A stretch of 64,000 nucleotides of DNA from Ferrimonas sediminum (lineage in GTDB: Bacteria; Pseudomonadota; Gammaproteobacteria; Enterobacterales; Shewanellaceae): positions 62,001 to 126,000 of the forward strand of contig NZ_FNEM01000009.1 of the NCBI RefSeq assembly GCF_900100175.1, read 5' to 3'. How positions within the stretch are numbered: the first letter of the stretch is position 1; every line of letters begins with the position of its first letter. The position numbers and the translations under genes are program-made. This document shows positions 17,101 through 25,894 of the stretch, piece by piece. The notes under the pieces were generated by a model. That model ran no database searches and was not told the origin of the DNA. It saw nothing but the letters and a program-made list of their open reading frames with translations.

Positions 17101-19969
17101 CTAAGGGATTAAACTTTTCTTGAAGTTTTATTTTCTTAGCTAGCTCAACTGCAGCAAGATAGAATCCGTACCATATGGAAAAATCATAGTCATTTTCTAT
17201 ATCCTCTAATAATCTGTCCTTTTCTAATACCAATACATCATTGAGCAAGTGTTCATTTAGCGTATGAAAAAAGAATTCTTCAAGTTTACTAGTTGATATT
17301 GCCCCTTGTATAAAATATATTGGGCCGACAAACTCTTGATTACCTCTGAGGTTATCATTTATTAATTTAAAGCAGACGCCAAAAGAGGAGGATAACATTT
17401 CCAACCAAAAATTTTCATTTATAATATCTACACCAGAGATACAAGAAGCTATAATCGCGTACTCAAGAAATTCTCTCCTTGTGTATTCTGGAAGATTATG
17501 ATAATCAACATCAAATATAAACTCTGCATTATCACAGCTTAATAAGTTTGAAAATAGTTTCTCATACAATCCATCTTTAGGTGTTACTCTGCTAATGAGT
17601 TCAACTACCCTTTCAATATCAGGAGCATCAGTATCACAAAGTACTTTAATCAGTGCATTGACTGTTGACTCGAATCTATTATCAGTCCCCACATAGATAT
17701 TCGCGTAAAACAATGCTCTTTTGTAAAGTTCCTGATAGCACTCTTCTATTACCTCTGGATATTTTTTTCGGCACAAAGAAGCTACTACAACTATATCATC
17801 TACACCTAGTTCTCTGATATTGTCAGACTTCCAGAGTAATCCAGACTCATCATTAGAGTTTTTCATTGCTGTTCGCGTAAAACCAGCAAAGTCTTGAATC
17901 TGATACTCCGGACCATTTAAAAACCTCAGTTTTAAAAGGCGTATGTCCACAAGCGTGCTGTAGTTCTTCTGCGCAAAAGCTACCTTCTCCGCATAGGAAA
18001 TTATATGTTCTATATGCTCTAAGGGATATCCTTCGCACAAAGAGTCAATAACCCATTCTTTGGTAACCCCTTTAATGATTGGGTCTACATTTCCCATTTC
18101 GGCTTGAACAATCCAACTCCAAGCCCAACGCCAGAACGGAGGAGAATAGGTGCTTAGCCAATTACATATAAATGGATAAAGCCTTTCTTTTACCTCTTCG
18201 AACTCATCCCTCTGTTGTATATTGACTAACAAGCTATTATGAAACGGGAATACTCCACTACGGCGATTTTCCACCAAATGTTCTATTTCTTTGTATGCAT
18301 CTAGAACAATGCTTGGGTTGGAAAAACAATTTGAAAATGCGTTTTTATTTGGCCATGGAAACTCAGTAACCGACATCAAGAACAATATTTCTTTAGCCTG
18401 CTCAGTTAAATTACTCCAAATAGACCAATAGTAAGCATTAATATCACCATCAGGACATCGATCTAGTTTCTCAATATCATATACCGAAATATTTATTTTT
18501 TTCGCTATCAGGGCTCTGAAAGAATAAATAAGATGCAATGGATATCCACTTGAAATCTTACGTAAAGCCACAGCCAATTCAGATATAGAGTTTGATGAAT
18601 AGTTATCATCAATATCGACAACGCCTGAATTTCTTAATCCCTCTAACCATGACCCAATCGAAGACAAATCCATATAAGGAATATTTAGCCACCGCTCACC
18701 CTCAACAGGACAATTATAAAGCAATCTGTCAGGTAATTTTGAGCTACTCACTGGCTGAGTACCAAAAATGATTGTAACGCCTTCAGGAGCAGGGAGTATT
18801 TTATTTATCAAGTGTTCTAGCTGAGATATATCGGATCTTTCCCGCCAAACATGATCTAATCCGTCCAAAATCAGTATGAATTTCTCACCGAACCTTTTAG
18901 CATCTCTTCCGACGGAAGTAAGCCATTCATCTAAATACTCCGGCTCTTCCTTTAAGCCTTCACAGGAATTAAACTTAGACGCTTTTATTTGTTTTATTAT
19001 CGAGGTAGCAGATGTAGAAAAAGATATTCTGTCTATTAAGCTCTGAGTGCTTAATGAGTAATGATGACGAGCTAATGAGTAGTTTTTAGATTGTAGACAC
19101 TCATATAAATAGGATAAGTATGTACTTTTTCCCATCCCTGGCGCCCCAGATACCACCCATGCACCTCCCTCATCTAGCTTATTTAGAACGCTATCGTGAA
19201 AACTAATAGTAGGCGGGCTGTACTTTTCTGGGATGATGAAATATTGCGAAATATCTCTGATAATACCATGACTCAATAGCTCATGAAGATCGGTAAATGT
19301 GATTTGTCCATCAGAATTTGGCTCACCTTCTCTAGTAGCCCATCTCATGACTTTTGCTAAAAATCTATGCCATCCTTCTTCATTAGTATGATCAGGAACT
19401 AATGAATCATGAAGTTTATTTTCAAGATCATCGATCGTCGGTTGGCTATGTATAAAATCGAAATACCTAAAGAACATCTCAACATTTGATTTTCCACCAA
19501 GCTGAGATTCAATTTTATTAAAATGTTCAGCAGGAATAAGTGCTGGATCGATCTTTCCGTCTATTAGGCAAGATAATAACTCTTGATCAGGTTTTCTATT
19601 TGTTATCAGTTCGGCTTTTCCAATCCGATCATCCTTTGCTGCTTGGATTAAATCATTACACCACTTTTGAATCAAAGAAGTGCCCTTACCTTTACGTTTA
19701 GTAAGCCAATCAAAGCAAAGGGATAAATCTTCTCTTTCTGCATCGATAGTGAATTTGACTTGTGTCAATTCATACTTTCCATCACTCCTTAAGGCAATAA
19801 CATCATCCAAGCTTGAAATTTCTGTATCAGGTAACGACGAGCTTTCTACTTTTACCCATCGGTATTTGTCTCTATTATGATACCAATCCACTAAAATTTT
19901 TATGCATATTAAGTCTTGATACTCATATCCAAGACGGGTTAACTGCGTACTCTTAATTGGTGCATTCAT
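14126..19969 (-). CDS. Cap4/DUF4297-type nuclease fused to a STAND NTPase (Avs-like)
   Basis: A 1947-residue protein. Residues about 13-75 look like the Cap4/DUF4297 endonuclease: LGYEYQDL at the start, an acidic pair in SSLDDVIAL and the QxK element ELTQVKFTID. A STAND/NACHT-like NTPase follows, with Walker A GAPGMGKSTY near 274-283 and Walker B FILILDGLDHV near 366-373. The remaining roughly 1,400 residues are helical, without an obvious name, and would be the phage-sensing part. Nuclease-STAND architecture matches Avs3-type antiviral proteins, which cut DNA when they bind a phage protein; membership of that exact clade is not shown. Start: ATG after AAGGAAACGAA. AT-rich, likely acquired together with the Septu-like pair. 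Confidence 0.8.
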   Translation of the reverse strand: MNAPIKSTQLTRLGYEYQDLICIKILVDWYHNRDKYRWVKVESSSLPDTEISSLDDVIALRSDGKYELTQVKFTIDAEREDLSLCFDWLTKRKGKGTSLIQKWCNDLIQAAKDDRIGKAELITNRKPDQELLSCLIDGKIDPALIPAEHFNKIESQLGGKSNVEMFFRYFDFIHSQPTIDDLENKLHDSLVPDHTNEEGWHRFLAKVMRWATREGEPNSDGQITFTDLHELLSHGIIRDISQYFIIPEKYSPPTISFHDSVLNKLDEGGAWVVSGAPGMGKSTYLSYLYECLQSKNYSLARHHYSLSTQSLIDRISFSTSATSIIKQIKASKFNSCEGLKEEPEYLDEWLTSVGRDAKRFGEKFILILDGLDHVWRERSDISQLEHLINKILPAPEGVTIIFGTQPVSSSKLPDRLLYNCPVEGERWLNIPYMDLSSIGSWLEGLRNSGVVDIDDNYSSNSISELAVALRKISSGYPLHLIYSFRALIAKKINISVYDIEKLDRCPDGDINAYYWSIWSNLTEQAKEILFLMSVTEFPWPNKNAFSNCFSNPSIVLDAYKEIEHLVENRRSGVFPFHNSLLVNIQQRDEFEEVKERLYPFICNWLSTYSPPFWRWAWSWIVQAEMGNVDPIIKGVTKEWVIDSLCEGYPLEHIEHIISYAEKVAFAQKNYSTLVDIRLLKLRFLNGPEYQIQDFAGFTRTAMKNSNDESGLLWKSDNIRELGVDDIVVVASLCRKKYPEVIEECYQELYKRALFYANIYVGTDNRFESTVNALIKVLCDTDAPDIERVVELISRVTPKDGLYEKLFSNLLSCDNAEFIFDVDYHNLPEYTRREFLEYAIIASCISGVDIINENFWLEMLSSSFGVCFKLINDNLRGNQEFVGPIYFIQGAISTSKLEEFFFHTLNEHLLNDVLVLEKDRLLEDIENDYDFSIWYGFYLAAVELAKKIKLQEKFNPLDLYSIIDAAGCKIHDGYDYKLRDKTSTVLHVIPDISLKLSLLLKESNLCDFINSDSLNSAQNYSWWKPLIFFEKSIKYSFIPAELDDIDEYWCNYLKEILKRRSDTLELCNEVADILSFCSQLKLERAVELGLSTACRYILGYGYRKDITLHEVFEAIQACSDANIGEVSDYLKRVSCFVVDMFSFTEREIRHIPSWYMSLLSKNLPRRILDEFSFHLDQHNWYVLEDILTSYIKYGDVGIKGAKELISCFYSHDIIETVKERSEEDASLDIVYRELTEYFGEEPPGPRDRASSNSLDSKPVDIPFGSFIPEYLSDLVHVLRNKNRYSDGNYLSGWVEFWCSKGQSSRIIKSYEEYFKNPEEHPYLYGLNESLNSVYEVSKKQQGKRRAYAWAVKSIRANDYWSRYSGSKAEEKICYYAREYSNRWEELLSDTTHGGSVRLKGDEERIIPTSKLVMYLIAAGQENLAVDITNVLVTGLERDIEHLPIRGSYWIENEKPVEVWAFSFALKYYQWPDKAIKKKTALTIAGMIDSDDDGHYKIEFLNFISSLPNEIAVVEYLSILQLNKSNPFSSAEISSVVPYHSLALKYLYDDLGFKYDVKNLNGAYLASPNLTGTSERLTKSLNGLPSIISTRLEQLGEEIGADLLAHMSEELEYVNRRKTYRYFDHYAYCSDVFGLRQRISCSFSSTTETALLSAYIRTVLYVTSNFSVSKACENDLVKLVLPFCKTLKFVRPSMKPDFWPKKDIIKQNGKTPSAWLLQRLLDNIARDDNVILGASGPLVQDPDGVNVDLDLYAVSVNDGCTLNAEEKFNVIESTLYPELFGIRTLSEPIHPKFYGRFETDTALRGVYAPEFNFGLGSSEVVETSKELIFTDSGVDVAKWCYWYQDWYPVRHYDLKPALGVVTIASQRTKELIENDDSNCFLIGKFKIIKKIGFGSDAAMPEIYHFESELKPGTLAKLTERYTAPSVVEYMKKHTKGNRLPRGKRFEKFI

Positions 19970-20697
19970 TTCGTTTCCTTAAGGATTTCTTTTTCCTCTC
20001 ATCAAATTTATTAGATGGAAAGGTAAAAAACATTCAAGGTTTCATCTTAGATACTCAAAGGTACATTTGTCTTAATAGAACATAAATTTTATCTTGCTGT
20101 GCTAACTTTATTACCTATTCGTCAGTTGTCATTTCCGTTACTTATCAAAGCTTCAATATTTTATATTAACGTTCAAAGAACCCATAAGCGCCAATTGATC
20201 AACTTACTCTCACCGTACGTTTCCATTTTGTTGTACACAGTGACAAATGGACAAGCTTACATATCCACTCAAACTGGCTAAGTAAGGTCTCTTAGGTTTC
20301 GTGGTATCAAGGCAAGAAAATGTTAGTAAGCACATACCAGCAAGATACTGATATTAAAGGAAATAATTATTGTTCCGCTCAATTTTAGGACAAGCTCCGC
20401 CATCGACGAACATAAGAGCACGTCAACTTCACAACACTAACTTCAACAAACTGATTTGTATCGAGTAATCAAGGTACACTCTCCCGTGAGGGTTTTATAG
20501 GGGAATGCTCACACAACTGGTACAGAGCAGCCTTGTCAAAACTCAATTCAATGATAAAGCGACCTTTGATTATTAAAACGTCTTAGAGAACCATCAGGGA
20601 CATGACTCTGTTCTCATCGAGTCTATACATTTGGTTTAGCCACATTAGACTTCGCAGTCTAGACTCAACATACATCTTTTGGCAAAGGAGTTGCCAG
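19970..20697. other. AT-rich intergenic region, promoter side of the STAND gene
   Basis: About 730 bases without a convincing gene. The leftward STAND promoter must lie at its left end. A perfect small hairpin, TAGACT-TCGC-AGTCTA, occupies 20646-20661. I see no transposase remnant, tRNA or CRISPR. Composition shifts gradually back towards the GC-richer host toward the right. Confidence 0.45.
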
Positions 20698-20907
20698 ATG
20701 ACTATTCAAGAAGAGGCCTGTGTATTAGCATACAAAAGTGGCTTAGCCCAGCACTGTTGGCCAAGGTGGTTTCATCGCCTTATCGCAAGAGCACCTGTTC
20801 ACCAGGACTGGCTAGCAGGACATATGAGGCGGAAGTTCGAGAACGGACGCTATGCCAGTGTCTGTGACAGGGCTTGGTACACCTCGAGGGAAAATCCCAT
20901 CAAATGA
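20698..20907 (+). CDS. Small hypothetical protein, faintly Rmf/CrpP-like
   Basis: A 69-residue frame. The ATG at 20698 has an excellent ribosome-binding site (AAAGGAG at 20684-20690), the main reason for calling it; an upstream in-frame ATG at 20602 has none. The protein is basic and rich in Trp and His. The arrangement LAYKSGLAQHCWP, then DWLAGHMRRKF, recalls ribosome modulation factor and CrpP proteins (a helix with Y/H-x-x-G, a C-P pair, then W-x-x-G). That resemblance is weak and by eye only. It stands alone between the STAND gene and the leftward methyltransferase. Confidence 0.45.
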   Translation: MTIQEEACVLAYKSGLAQHCWPRWFHRLIARAPVHQDWLAGHMRRKFENGRYASVCDRAWYTSRENPIK

Positions 20908-21048
20908 CGCCCATAGGCAGCGACTGTCTAAGCAGAATAAGTTGCTAGGAACCAAAGGCACTAGGCTCTTAACTCTACATTTGATCTGGTTCCTATGCCG
21001 TATCAATCTATGGCGTAACGAGCCGTTCTGTGCCATTTACTCAGGGTT

Positions 21049-21639
21049 TTAAGGTTCAATGCTAGTTTTAACCAGCAACGCGTTCAGCCAAGTGTCATCG
21101 CGTTCAGGTCGCTTATCTTCAGTCACCCAAACCTCCGACATTGACAGCCCACCTGTTTCAGCGACTAATGCTCTTAGCAACGTCTCGTTCAGATCTGTAA
21201 ACTGCCGTCCATCCTTGGTGCGATCAAGTACCCCATGTTTGAACGATACATACCAGATCCCCCCAGGCTTAAGAGCACTGGCTAAGGCCTTCATGGAGAC
21301 AGGCAGTTCAGCTCTGGGGACATGCAGGAGAGAAGCACAAGTCCAGATGCCATCGTAACGTGACGATTCAGTCACCTCATCAAATCGCTTCAGTTCAACA
21401 TTTAAGCCAGTTAGTACTGAAGCCTTCTTTACCAGGGCTTCGGACGCATCAAGGGCTTCAACCTCAAACCCCAGTTTCAAAAACGCCAAACTATCCCGAC
21501 CAGACCCACAACCGGCATCGAGGATTCGAGCCCCGGCTAGAAGGCGGTTGGTAAATCGCTGGTGCAGTTCCTTCATGTCCACACCAACTGTATCGGCATA
21601 AAAGCTTTCGGCGTTTTCGTTGTAAAACTTGGTACTCAT
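21049..21639 (-). CDS. Class I SAM-dependent methyltransferase
   Basis: A 196-residue Rossmann-fold methyltransferase. Motif I is ILDAGCGSGRDSLAF near residue 40, the acidic motif II is VEALDAS, and ALKPGGIWYVSFK is the strand/turn typical of Methyltransf_25/TehB-like enzymes. There is no NPPY or DPPY motif, so it is not an ordinary DNA amino-methyltransferase. The ATG at 21639 shares its A with the stop of the HNH gene (TGATG), so the two are translationally coupled; this fixes the start over an upstream in-frame ATG at 21675. Its substrate is unknown, and pairing with a nuclease suggests modification or detoxification in a defence context (inference). Confidence 0.8.
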   Translation of the reverse strand: MSTKFYNENAESFYADTVGVDMKELHQRFTNRLLAGARILDAGCGSGRDSLAFLKLGFEVEALDASEALVKKASVLTGLNVELKRFDEVTESSRYDGIWTCASLLHVPRAELPVSMKALASALKPGGIWYVSFKHGVLDRTKDGRQFTDLNETLLRALVAETGGLSMSEVWVTEDKRPERDDTWLNALLVKTSIEP

Positions 21640-22655
21640 CAGAAGGTAATCACTCCTCGAACCGGCGGCTCCCATTCATGGATCAACGCCTCTTTTGCAA
21701 TCTGGTATTGTCCCTGAAGGAAGGATTGTCTCGCTACTCCATTTTGACCAGTCTGCTGGATCAATGTCTCACGAAGCGGCAAATGACTGCCTATTAAGTA
21801 TTCATTTCGATTATGCAGTCGTTTTAACAACCCCAATGTAGGTACGCGAGCAAACTTGCCTCCCTCACCCCGATTGCATTCACGACAGGCCAGCACAAGG
21901 TTCCAGACACCATTTGGATTGGCTAACGAGTCCCCTAAAGCCCACGGAAGGAAATGGTCCACGTCCGCCAACTTTTCATGCCCTGGCTCAACACTTATCT
22001 CGTCATAACAGTAAAAACACCGGCCCTTCTGATACCCATTGAGACTGTCACGACATGATGTAATGGCAACCCGTCGCTGGCCTCCACCGGTGAACAGCAA
22101 ATCCAGCTCGGGTTCTGCATCAACGCGAATCAGGCTTCGTGACACCCCCATCTTCCAACCCTCTTCCACCAATCGCCACCTGGCTTCAGTTTCGTGATTC
22201 ATACTCGCAAACTGGACGCTCTCGGATAGCTGGTAAAATTGCTCCGTCAACCTGATGCCACCATGGGTCTTTCTTTCGTCAATGAAGAAGCGTTGAGGGA
22301 CTTCGGAGCCATTGACGTTATGGAAGGCGTCAATGACATTGGCAAACCCGAGCTTTGTCGTTAGACCAATCAACTGTTCATCAGATATGTCGCCTCTATT
22401 ATGCGAGCCACAAGCCTCTAGAAACTTGCTACTGCGAGACGTTGCCTGCTTTGGAGAATGGCCTAAGTGCGCGCAAATATGACGGCTGAACGGCTCTGCG
22501 AGCTGGTCCAATCGCACCAAATCATTATTTACTCCGGCCAGCTCATGAAGCGACTTAGCCAATGCAAACTTGTACGAGGCGACGTTTCGACCAAACAGGA
22601 TGATTGCCCTCCACTGGTTCTCCAGTGTGGGCTCGACGTGAACAAAGCTACTCAA
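21639..22655 (-). CDS. HNH endonuclease, coupled to a methyltransferase
   Basis: A 338-residue protein with a C-terminal HNH nuclease at about residues 210-260: CFYCYDEI, then ADVDHFLPWAL, then NLVLACRECNRGEGGK. This has two zinc CxxC pairs and the catalytic DH and N. The N-terminal 200 residues are not recognised. The first possible start is a TTG at 22655 with no strong ribosome-binding site; no ATG occurs until well inside, so the start is uncertain. It forms a two-gene operon with the methyltransferase. Composition is close to the host, unlike the genes at 11-20 kb. Restriction-like or other defence function is a guess. Confidence 0.72.
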   Translation of the reverse strand: MSSFVHVEPTLENQWRAIILFGRNVASYKFALAKSLHELAGVNNDLVRLDQLAEPFSRHICAHLGHSPKQATSRSSKFLEACGSHNRGDISDEQLIGLTTKLGFANVIDAFHNVNGSEVPQRFFIDERKTHGGIRLTEQFYQLSESVQFASMNHETEARWRLVEEGWKMGVSRSLIRVDAEPELDLLFTGGGQRRVAITSCRDSLNGYQKGRCFYCYDEISVEPGHEKLADVDHFLPWALGDSLANPNGVWNLVLACRECNRGEGGKFARVPTLGLLKRLHNRNEYLIGSHLPLRETLIQQTGQNGVARQSFLQGQYQIAKEALIHEWEPPVRGVITF

Positions 22656-22988
22656 ATCTGATATTCGTGCTCTGGAAGTGATGCCTTAGACTCTCACAAG
22701 CAACAGCGTCGTACCACCCACTGTGTCTGAGAAACAATCATTTAGGACCAATGCCTTTATCGAGCTTTGGCTTCGCTCTCCCTAACAGAGTCGCTAAGCC
22801 GCGACCTGTGTTCATGATTTTTCACCCGGGCTCTCCCTACACCACACAGTCCCGGGTCTGATGGGGCCAACTAACGACCGTTAAATGAACCCGTGCACAA
22901 GCGGCACTGTGTAGGTTCATCAAGCTAGGGATATGCTTTGCTGAACCGGTTGAGATGATGAGCCCAGGTATGTTGAACCCGCAGAGTC
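22656..22988. other. Intergenic region with inverted repeat
   Basis: About 330 bases without a gene I can support. An inverted repeat with 7-base arms, ACCCGGG (22824-22830) and CCCGGGT (22851-22857), encloses 20 bases. It may be the promoter region of the HNH gene or a remnant of rearrangement. Confidence 0.35.
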
Positions 22989-23165
22989 ATGGTCGTTTAC
23001 TTCGATGACCGCTATTGGCGCCTTACCAGCCATTCTGAAGTAAAGGGTATTCGCCTATACCTCAACGGCGCCGTTCGGGTCAGCCGGGCAGATTTCCATC
23101 ACCTTTGGCGATGGAGTGAGCGGTTTTTCGGTACTGGGGGCGATTGGGAGAACTGTAGCGGTTAA
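22989..23165 (+). CDS. Possible 58-residue hypothetical protein
   Basis: A short open frame beginning MVVYFDDRYWRLTSH and ending at TAA 23163-23165. Its composition (aromatic, mixed charge, no runs) looks protein-like, but the ribosome-binding site is poor (only CAGAG). It lies alone before the first chemoreceptor gene. I do not recognise it; it could be a truncated gene remnant. Confidence 0.3.
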   Translation: MVVYFDDRYWRLTSHSEVKGIRLYLNGAVRVSRADFHHLWRWSERFFGTGGDWENCSG

Positions 23166-23322
23166 CCGAGGATTTTTTCGATCTGTGAGCCAGTTGGAAT
23201 TCATATAAATTGTTGTATTAACTGCTTTAATGGAGTGTTCTGTTGGCGTATGCTGCGCCGTTCATTGCAGGTGAGAGAGCAATAACAGGTAGGACAACAA
23301 GGGAGCGACCGGACCTTGTTGA

Positions 23323-25455
23323 ATGAAGAATATCTCTATTCGTCATAAATTTTCCATCGTGGCTGGGGTGTGCCTGATCATCGCCCTGTCGGCCATGGTG
23401 GGTTTCTTTCTGTACGACAGTGGTCAGACCCAGACCCTGATTCGGCAGCAAACCTCAGACAATTTGCGTCAATCCGCCAGAGCCCACGTGGGCGCGTTGG
23501 CGTCGCAGCAGGCGCAGATGGTCAAGAGCGTCATCGAGCGGCATCTGTTTCGCGGCGACATACTGGCCCAGTCGCTGCAGTTTATGCGTCAGCAGGCGCA
23601 GCGGCGTGGCGTGTCCGATGGCAGTCTGCGGCGGGATCTGAAGGCGTTCATCGCCGAGCAGGTCGCCCTGCATCCGGACGTCCGTGGCATCTATGTGGTG
23701 ATGAATCCCGATGCCCTGGATGGCAGTGATGCCCCCTTTATCGGCCAGTCCGAGACCGCGTCTAACGAGGCCGGCCGTTTTGCCCCCTATTGGTACCGCG
23801 CCGACGGCGGCGAGTTGCAGCTGCAGATCGTCGACGAAGCCGCCATCCATAACCGTCAGCTCAATAAGCAGGGCGTGCCCGAGAACGAGTGGTTCGATTG
23901 CCCGGCCCGCACCGGCGAGTTGTGCGTGCTCAACCCCTATGTGGATGAGGTGGGCGCCGGTGGCAACCTCATTACCTCGGTTACCCTGCCTCTGAAAGCC
24001 GACGGCAAGGTGATCGGGGTGATGGGCATCGACCTGTCGTTGGCGACATTGCAGCCCCTGATTGAATCGGTGGATGCCGAGTTTGTCGATGGCAGCGGTG
24101 AGGTTGCCCTGATCAGTCAGGACGGCTTTATTGTCGCCTGTGACGGTGATGCCAGCCGGTTGGGCGAGTCTTCGCAGCAGCTCAGTGACGATCTGAAGTT
24201 CAGTCTGGCGGCCACCGGCTCGGCCATTGGCTGGAATCGCGACGACAGCCAGTTGTACGCCCGGGTTCCGGTGACCTTCGAGGGCAGTACCACCTCCTGG
24301 ACCCTGGTGTTCAGTGCCCCCACCCAACAGGTGCTGGCCAGTGCCCTGTCGCTGGACACCCAGGTGGATGAGCACAACCGCAAGGCGATGTGGCAGATGC
24401 TGCTGGCGGCGGTGGTGATCACCGTGCTGGCCCTGGGACTGATCTGGCTGGCGTCGTATTACCTGGTGAACCCCATCTGGAACGTCACCAAGCGGCTGCA
24501 GGTGATCGCCTCGGGGGAGTGGGATCTGACCCAGCGGCTGGTGGTGGAGAGCAAAGACGAAGTCGGCGTGTTGGTGCACTGGTTTAATCAGTTTTTAGAG
24601 AAGCTGCACTCCACCGTGTCATTGATCGACGAGTCGGTCAGTAACGGCCAGGCCACCTCCAATCGGGCGTCGGCCATCGCCGCGCGCACCAGTGGCAGCA
24701 GTCAGCAGCAGTTTCTGGAGGTGGAGCAGGTGGCTACCGCGCTGGAGCAGATGACCGCCACCGCCAACAGCGTGTCGGAAAACGCCGCCCAGGCCGCCAC
24801 CGCCGCCGACGATGCCAATGACGCGGCGCAGCAGGGCAGGGACGTGGCCCGGCACACCAGCCTGGCGGTGCAATCGCTGGTGGGGGATGTGTCGGCGGCG
24901 ATGCCAATGGTGGAAAAACTGGCCCAGGACAGCGAGAACATCGAGTCGATTCTCGGGGTGATTCAGGGGATTGCCGAACAAACCAATCTGCTGGCACTTA
25001 ACGCCGCCATCGAAGCGGCCCGGGCCGGCGATCAGGGCCGGGGTTTTGCGGTGGTGGCCAGTGAAGTGCGCGGACTGGCAGAGCGGACTCAGGAGTCCAT
25101 CGGTCAGATTCGAGAGCTGATTGAGCTGTTGCAGTCGGAAACCCGGGGTGTGGTGCTGGCCATCAGCAGCGGCAACGACAAAGCGCTCGATGCCGAGAAG
25201 CAGGTGGAGGCGATGAACGCTGCCCTGGCGGTGATCGTTAATCACATCGGCCACATCTCCGATAATGGTGCCATGATCGCCAATCTTGCGGCGGAGCAGA
25301 GCAGTGTGGCCAATGAGATCAGTCTCAATGTCGCCAACATTCGCGAAGCCAGCCGCAGCATCACCGAAGAGGCGGAGTCCTCCGCTGCCCTCAGTGAAGA
25401 GTTGCAGCAGCTGTCGGAGCAGCAGCGACAGATCGTGACCCAGTTTAAGGTGTAG
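23323..25455 (+). CDS. Methyl-accepting chemotaxis protein with dCache sensor domain (copy 1)
   Basis: A 710-residue transmembrane chemoreceptor. A first membrane helix is at about residues 10-30. A periplasmic double-Cache domain of about 330 residues follows ([17 protein letters not shown] is the typical inner strand), then a second helix near 350-375 ([19 protein letters not shown]), a HAMP domain ([15 protein letters not shown]) and a cytoplasmic signalling hairpin with tip [20 protein letters not shown]. It ends TQFKV, with no CheR-docking pentapeptide. Ligand unknown, possibly an amino acid or organic acid. A close paralogue follows at 25895; both start MKNISIR. The ribosome-binding site is weak. 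Confidence 0.92.
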   Translation: MKNISIRHKFSIVAGVCLIIALSAMVGFFLYDSGQTQTLIRQQTSDNLRQSARAHVGALASQQAQMVKSVIERHLFRGDILAQSLQFMRQQAQRRGVSDGSLRRDLKAFIAEQVALHPDVRGIYVVMNPDALDGSDAPFIGQSETASNEAGRFAPYWYRADGGELQLQIVDEAAIHNRQLNKQGVPENEWFDCPARTGELCVLNPYVDEVGAGGNLITSVTLPLKADGKVIGVMGIDLSLATLQPLIESVDAEFVDGSGEVALISQDGFIVACDGDASRLGESSQQLSDDLKFSLAATGSAIGWNRDDSQLYARVPVTFEGSTTSWTLVFSAPTQQVLASALSLDTQVDEHNRKAMWQMLLAAVVITVLALGLIWLASYYLVNPIWNVTKRLQVIASGEWDLTQRLVVESKDEVGVLVHWFNQFLEKLHSTVSLIDESVSNGQATSNRASAIAARTSGSSQQQFLEVEQVATALEQMTATANSVSENAAQAATAADDANDAAQQGRDVARHTSLAVQSLVGDVSAAMPMVEKLAQDSENIESILGVIQGIAEQTNLLALNAAIEAARAGDQGRGFAVVASEVRGLAERTQESIGQIRELIELLQSETRGVVLAISSGNDKALDAEKQVEAMNAALAVIVNHIGHISDNGAMIANLAAEQSSVANEISLNVANIREASRSITEEAESSAALSEELQQLSEQQRQIVTQFKV

Positions 25456-25485
25456 GCTCGCTAACATTTACGGGTAAATATAAGT

Positions 25486-25514
25486 AGGGTCGTCGATTCA
25501 GTTTCGATGGCCCT
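25486..25514 (+). terminator. Stem-loop after chemoreceptor copy 1
   Basis: An 11-base imperfect stem (AGGGTCGTCGA with TCGATGGCCCT, two G-U pairs), 30 bases after the stop codon, followed by GCATTTATTT. It is a plausible but weak terminator. The remaining gap to 25894 is strikingly AT-rich and should contain the promoter of copy 2. Confidence 0.5.
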
Positions 25515-25894
25515 GCATTTATTTAGATTAAATAATTTTAGATTAAATTATTTAGCAAGATTACACTCATTAATTATATTGCCTGTCAGCCCCGCCTACC
25601 CTGCAGTTGTGTAAAAATATGAATAATTATGAATGATTGTGTGGATAAACCTCTAAGATTTAGCACGGCAATCATTTTTTATGCTGCATTTCAATCCAAA
25701 AATCCCATATATGTCGGCAATTTAGCCATTTTTCCTGGCTGAAGTTCCAAACCGTGATCTCATCTGTATCGTCGGGATTCGCTGTTGCATATATCTTAAT
25801 AAATACTCTCATGTCGTATAGAGTTGCACCGTTGTTATATTTTGCAGCGATCTTATTGGCTGTTGTTTGCGCTGGTGGTCAGCGGGATTTATTA

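Noticed and set aside
14126..19969. Cap4-type nuclease domain considered as a CBASS effector
   Set aside because: No cGAS/DncV-like nucleotidyltransferase nearby; the nuclease is fused to a STAND NTPase, which fits Avs-like proteins.
20099..20281. 60-codon frame in the AT-rich gap
   Set aside because: No ribosome-binding site, composition expected of random AT-rich sequence.
20812..21036. Minus-strand 74-codon frame
   Set aside because: It overlaps the better-supported plus-strand small gene and has no start signal.
25754..25894. N-terminal extension of the second chemoreceptor
   Set aside because: The 47 extra residues do not match the paralogue; the ATG at 25895 aligns exactly with copy 1.
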